Notes under the pieces: generated by a model
What the model was told of the DNA's origin: nothing
Databases searched by the model: none
What the model saw: only the letters and a program-made list of their open reading frames with translations
Assembly (NCBI GenBank): GCA_023138875.1
Contig: JAGLOO010000052.1
Location: forward strand, 1 to 64,000
Reading direction: 5' to 3'
Length of the DNA: 64,000 nt
From: Bacteroidales bacterium
GTDB lineage: Bacteria; Bacteroidota; Bacteroidia; Bacteroidales; GCA-2748055
Program-made: the position numbers and the translations under genes
In this document: positions 61,562-64,000 of the stretch, piece by piece
Position numbering within the stretch: the stretch's first letter is position 1
Layout: every line of letters begins with the position of its first letter

Positions 61562-63253
61562 TTATTTTATAAAATAAAAATTGCCTTCAAGGGAGGTTGA
61601 TTCCCAGGGCACCTGCTGGTCAGAAGAGATTTTTCGGACATCAGTCCTGACTTTTTGAAAGATTTCCAGAATTGAAAATCCGGGCGTAGCAAGATGACTT
61701 AATAATGAAGATGTATATAATCCATTTTCTCCAAAACCATCCGAAGCAGTAGTTCCAGGCGCTGTAGCATAAGCGATCAATGATCCTGGCGGAGCCCTCA
61801 TAAAAGCCAGACCCTGTCCATTTGAATTTTTTGTCCAGCTTCGTTCAAACGGATTATCCCGACAGGCATCAAAAATAACAATGTTCGTTTTGTTCCCCGA
61901 ATCTTCCATCCTGCTCAAAACACGTCCAGCTTCCACACACGTATATTCCACATCCCTTTCACTTTGGATAACTGCATCCACCGGAACAAGGTAATTGTAT
62001 CCATCTGCCTGGATTCCATGTCCGGCATAGAAGAACAACCCAACATCATAATCCTTCAATTGCTCCCCGAATGCATCAACGGCCTGTTTCATGGTAAGTT
62101 GGGTTGTATTTAAAAAGATGTTGACCACAAATCCCAGGTTTCTTAAAGCATCGGCCATTTCTGTAGCATCATTCTCCGTATTCTTCAGATGATCCCCTGA
62201 TTGATAGTTGCTGTTTCCAATCACAAGCGCCAGTCTCTTATCTTCCGGAGCATAAACCTTGTCACGGTCCACCTGTATCTCAGGTAGATCGATATTAGCC
62301 ATAAGAATCACACAAGGTTCGTCCCGGTTAAAAATTTCATTTTCAGCAGTAAATTCTTCCAAGGGGAAAAAATATAGTGGGTTTTCAAATCTGGATTTAA
62401 TGACCTGGTTCCCAAAAGTATCAATACACCCATATAAACCTTTAGTTTTTACTGAAGCCAGCCCATTCTTAAATAAGAATGCATCTTCGAAATGTGTGTC
62501 AATAACAAGTTCCCCTGTATCATCTATATAGCCCCAATTATTTCCAATCCTTACCGGAGCAAGACCTTCTGAAAATGATTTAACATAATCAAAAACCGGA
62601 GGTATGACCCATACGTCATTTAACCCAGCAAAGCCCCATTTTTCCTTTCCCTTCCGTTTAATAAACTCCTGCTGCTGACCATTCAATTGATACGATCGGG
62701 ACCTGGAAGGAATGTACTCTTCATAACCAAGGCTGTTGATATAGTACCACTTGTTGTTCCGCTTTACCCTTGCATTTCCATCCCTGAATGGCCATGCCTT
62801 ATCAAATACCGGGGGGATTTTCCACTGGAAATCTCTTCCGATATACCCATACTTACCACAATACTGTATTAAGGCAAGCTCTTCATTGAATACAATGGCT
62901 TCACTCTCAGGGATTCTATTTCCCCTAACATCCATATAATACGTTGTTCCGTCAATTTCAATCCTGGCAAATCCATTTTCCATAAACGGGCCGGCCCTGT
63001 CAAAGTCACTGGAAATAATGTAGGTTCCATTGTGATCAATATATCCCCAACTATCTTCCACCCTTACTGCTGCCAGTCCAAAAACAAAACCTGTTACTTC
63101 GTCATACTCGGGTTCAATTTGCCAGTTGCCTTTTTCATTGATAAAGCCGGATTTCCCTTTAAAGGTAGCAACTGAAACATATTGCTGAGATATCAGGCCA
63201 ACTGGGATGGCTACCGATAATATTAGTAGAATTATGATCAGTTTTTCTTTCAC
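61562..63253 (-). CDS. Secreted caspase-like (C14) protein with WG repeats
   Basis: The 563-residue protein starts with a hydrophobic signal segment (residues 1-22). Residues about 25-295 hold WG-type repeats of about 45 residues, seen as GFINEKGNWQIEPEYDEV, WGYIDHNGTYIISSDFD, WGFAGLNDVWVIPPVFD and WGYIDDTGELVIDTHF. From about 338 a caspase-fold domain begins (RLALVIGNSNYQ), with catalytic His412 in FFYAGHGIQ and Cys464 in FDACRDNPF, so the dyad is intact. It acts outside the cytoplasm if the signal works. Substrates and role unknown; similar WG-plus-caspase proteins occur in Bacteroidota. A TAGATTTG box lies about 10 bases upstream. Confidence 0.88.
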   Translation of the reverse strand: MKEKLIIILLILSVAIPVGLISQQYVSVATFKGKSGFINEKGNWQIEPEYDEVTGFVFGLAAVRVEDSWGYIDHNGTYIISSDFDRAGPFMENGFARIEIDGTTYYMDVRGNRIPESEAIVFNEELALIQYCGKYGYIGRDFQWKIPPVFDKAWPFRDGNARVKRNNKWYYINSLGYEEYIPSRSRSYQLNGQQQEFIKRKGKEKWGFAGLNDVWVIPPVFDYVKSFSEGLAPVRIGNNWGYIDDTGELVIDTHFEDAFLFKNGLASVKTKGLYGCIDTFGNQVIKSRFENPLYFFPLEEFTAENEIFNRDEPCVILMANIDLPEIQVDRDKVYAPEDKRLALVIGNSNYQSGDHLKNTENDATEMADALRNLGFVVNIFLNTTQLTMKQAVDAFGEQLKDYDVGLFFYAGHGIQADGYNYLVPVDAVIQSERDVEYTCVEAGRVLSRMEDSGNKTNIVIFDACRDNPFERSWTKNSNGQGLAFMRAPPGSLIAYATAPGTTASDGFGENGLYTSSLLSHLATPGFSILEIFQKVRTDVRKISSDQQVPWESTSLEGNFYFIK

Positions 63254-63262
63254 TTATTATCG

Positions 63263-63295
63263 CAAATCTATTGATAACCATGTATTTCCTGGCAA
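63263..63295 (-). promoter_or_regulatory. Possible promoter of the caspase-like gene
   Basis: On the minus strand TAGATTTG (63270-63263) is a TAnnTTTG match, and TTG (63295-63293) lies 22 bases upstream, slightly beyond the usual 19-20. The start would be almost at the gene's ATG, giving a very short leader. Confidence 0.4.
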
Positions 63296-63342
63296 TTTAC
63301 AAATTAAAGTGATAGGACATAGTGGTTTTCCCAGGCATTTCA

Positions 63343-63350
63343 TAACTTTG
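63343..63350 (+). promoter_or_regulatory. -7 box of the truncated gene at 63380
   Basis: TAACTTTG matches TAnnTTTG and would start transcription near 63357, some 23 bases before the ATG. No clear -33 element is seen. Confidence 0.4.
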
Positions 63351-63379
63351 GGTAAGTTGTTGAGAATCAATTTAAATAA

Positions 63380-64000
63380 ATGAATAGAAGGAGACAAATT
63401 CCGCTAATGATACTTATTCTCATTTCGGCTTTGAATACACTTCTTTCACAAACAACCCAACCCGGCATTGAAAACGTACAGTTCTATTTTGATGAGTCTA
63501 TTCAAGCCATTATAGTTACTTATGATCTTGTGAGTTATTCTGATCTGGAATCTTACGAAATTGAATTGTCATTCATTGACGGGAGCAATATTACGATCTA
63601 TCCAAAAACTGTTGCGGGCGATTTGGGAAAAGAGATCAGCGGAGGAGTGGGCAAACAGATCGTCTGGGAAATATATAATGATATAGACGGATTGGCAGAG
63701 ACAGCACAACCTCAATTGAATATCATCGCCATCAATGATGTCCCCGTAGATCCTTCGATAGCCATCATTATGGATCAGATCAACACATCGATCGCTCAAA
63801 AGTATCATTTTAGAATAGAGCGGGATGGCTTGATGATTCTTGGTGTTGGAGCAGGTGTAAGTTCAATTGTTTTCAAGTTGAAAGCTGATGATTACATCGG
63901 TCAACAGAACCTGGCACCAAACTATGATGAATATGAAATTTTAGGAAAAAAGGCCGATACATATTACACTTTGTCATACGTTTCCGGTGGTATTGCAGTT
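63380..64000 (+). CDS. Secreted protein of unknown function (3' end outside window)
   Basis: An ATG at 63380 opens a frame that has no stop up to base 64000 (207 codons). The first 23 residues are a signal peptide (MNRRRQIPLMILILISALNT, then LLSQ). The body begins like a beta-sandwich: IENVQFYFDESIQAIIVTYDL and, near residue 85, the stretch GKQIVWEIYNDIDGL, as in Bacteroidota secreted proteins with a fibronectin-like N-terminal domain. From about residue 150 a hydrophobic segment LMILGVGAGVSSIVF may be a membrane helix. It is divergent from the caspase-like gene. Its family cannot be decided from the visible part. Confidence 0.75.
   Translation, partial: MNRRRQIPLMILILISALNTLLSQTTQPGIENVQFYFDESIQAIIVTYDLVSYSDLESYEIELSFIDGSNITIYPKTVAGDLGKEISGGVGKQIVWEIYNDIDGLAETAQPQLNIIAINDVPVDPSIAIIMDQINTSIAQKYHFRIERDGLMILGVGAGVSSIVFKLKADDYIGQQNLAPNYDEYEILGKKADTYYTLSYVSGGIAV

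Noticed and set aside
61562-63253. Caspase-like protein as part of an antiviral abortive-infection system
   Set aside because: It has an export signal and WG repeats, and no gasdermin, effector or sensor gene of known defence systems is next to it within the window.
1-64000. CRISPR arrays, prophage modules and rRNA operons
   Set aside because: No regularly spaced repeats, phage structural genes or rRNA sequences were seen on either strand.

Overview
The window is a piece of a Bacteroidota chromosome. The evidence is a type IX secretion protein (PorQ), a secreted protein with a type A C-terminal sorting domain, an SusC-like TonB-dependent receptor fold, a eukaryote-like GH13 branching enzyme and GT3 glycogen synthase, ribosomal protein L21 with a Lys/Ala-rich tail, and promoters of the TTTG-N19-TAnnTTTG type with almost no Shine-Dalgarno sequences. 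The gene set points to the Bacteroidales/Marinilabiliales side of the phylum, but I cannot fix a genus. Most of the window is dense housekeeping and envelope DNA; the first 2.4 kb is visibly more AT-rich.

Layout. 1-2420: the tail of an FtsX-type permease, then an ABC-2 export pair. 2421-2773: unassigned sequence ending in a strong hairpin terminator, then tRNA-Pro(CGG). 2874-17001 (minus strand): heptose kinase, priA, pfkA, ispH, cmk, porQ, a glycosyltransferase, a DMT exporter, clpX, clpP, tig, tRNA-Leu(TAG), lptB and tatC. 17112-21021 (plus): recQ and a second ABC-2 pair. 21045-24604 (minus): a translationally packed set of bifunctional nuclease, nucleoside transporter, orphan receiver protein and GT2. 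24800-28466 (plus): rplU, rpmA, serS, a DMT exporter and ruvC. 28469-32884: HIT protein, greA, a small membrane protein, a Rieske-like lipoprotein, ahcY and ribF. 32934-43888: a complete glycogen island (glgB on plus; on minus a debranching enzyme, a GT4/5-like transferase, a GH57 enzyme and a 1414-residue fusion of glycogen synthase and glucan phosphorylase). 44072-47221: two tandem thioredoxin-fold lipoproteins that both lack the redox CXXC, then lpxH. 47349-49646: a K+-dependent-type membrane pyrophosphatase. 49746-51258: an intact-looking IS3-family element with a -1 frameshift site. 51316-56596: T9SS substrate, TonB receptor, and a formylglutamate-amidohydrolase-like protein paired with a circularly permuted ATP-grasp enzyme. 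56669-59919: AMP-forming ligase, CPBP membrane protease-like protein and an extended SDR. 59958-61531: two gene remnants (an M16 peptidase without its zinc motif and a gluconolactonase scrap). 61562-64000: a secreted WG-repeat caspase-like protein and a divergent, truncated secreted protein.

How the parts work together. The glycogen island carries synthesis, branching, debranching and phosphorolysis in two divergent units. priA, recQ and ruvC cover replication restart and recombination; clpX-clpP-tig is the usual proteostasis group; lptB, lpxH and the heptose kinase serve the outer-membrane lipopolysaccharide; porQ and the sorting-domain protein belong to T9SS. No CRISPR array, prophage, rRNA operon or recognisable antiviral system is visible. 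The most unusual items are the synthase-phosphorylase fusion, the paired redox-dead lipoproteins, the FGase/ATP-grasp pair, the Rieske-like protein with a changed ligand set, the WG-caspase protein, and the IS3 copy that sits in a promoter and leaves a 12-base direct repeat.
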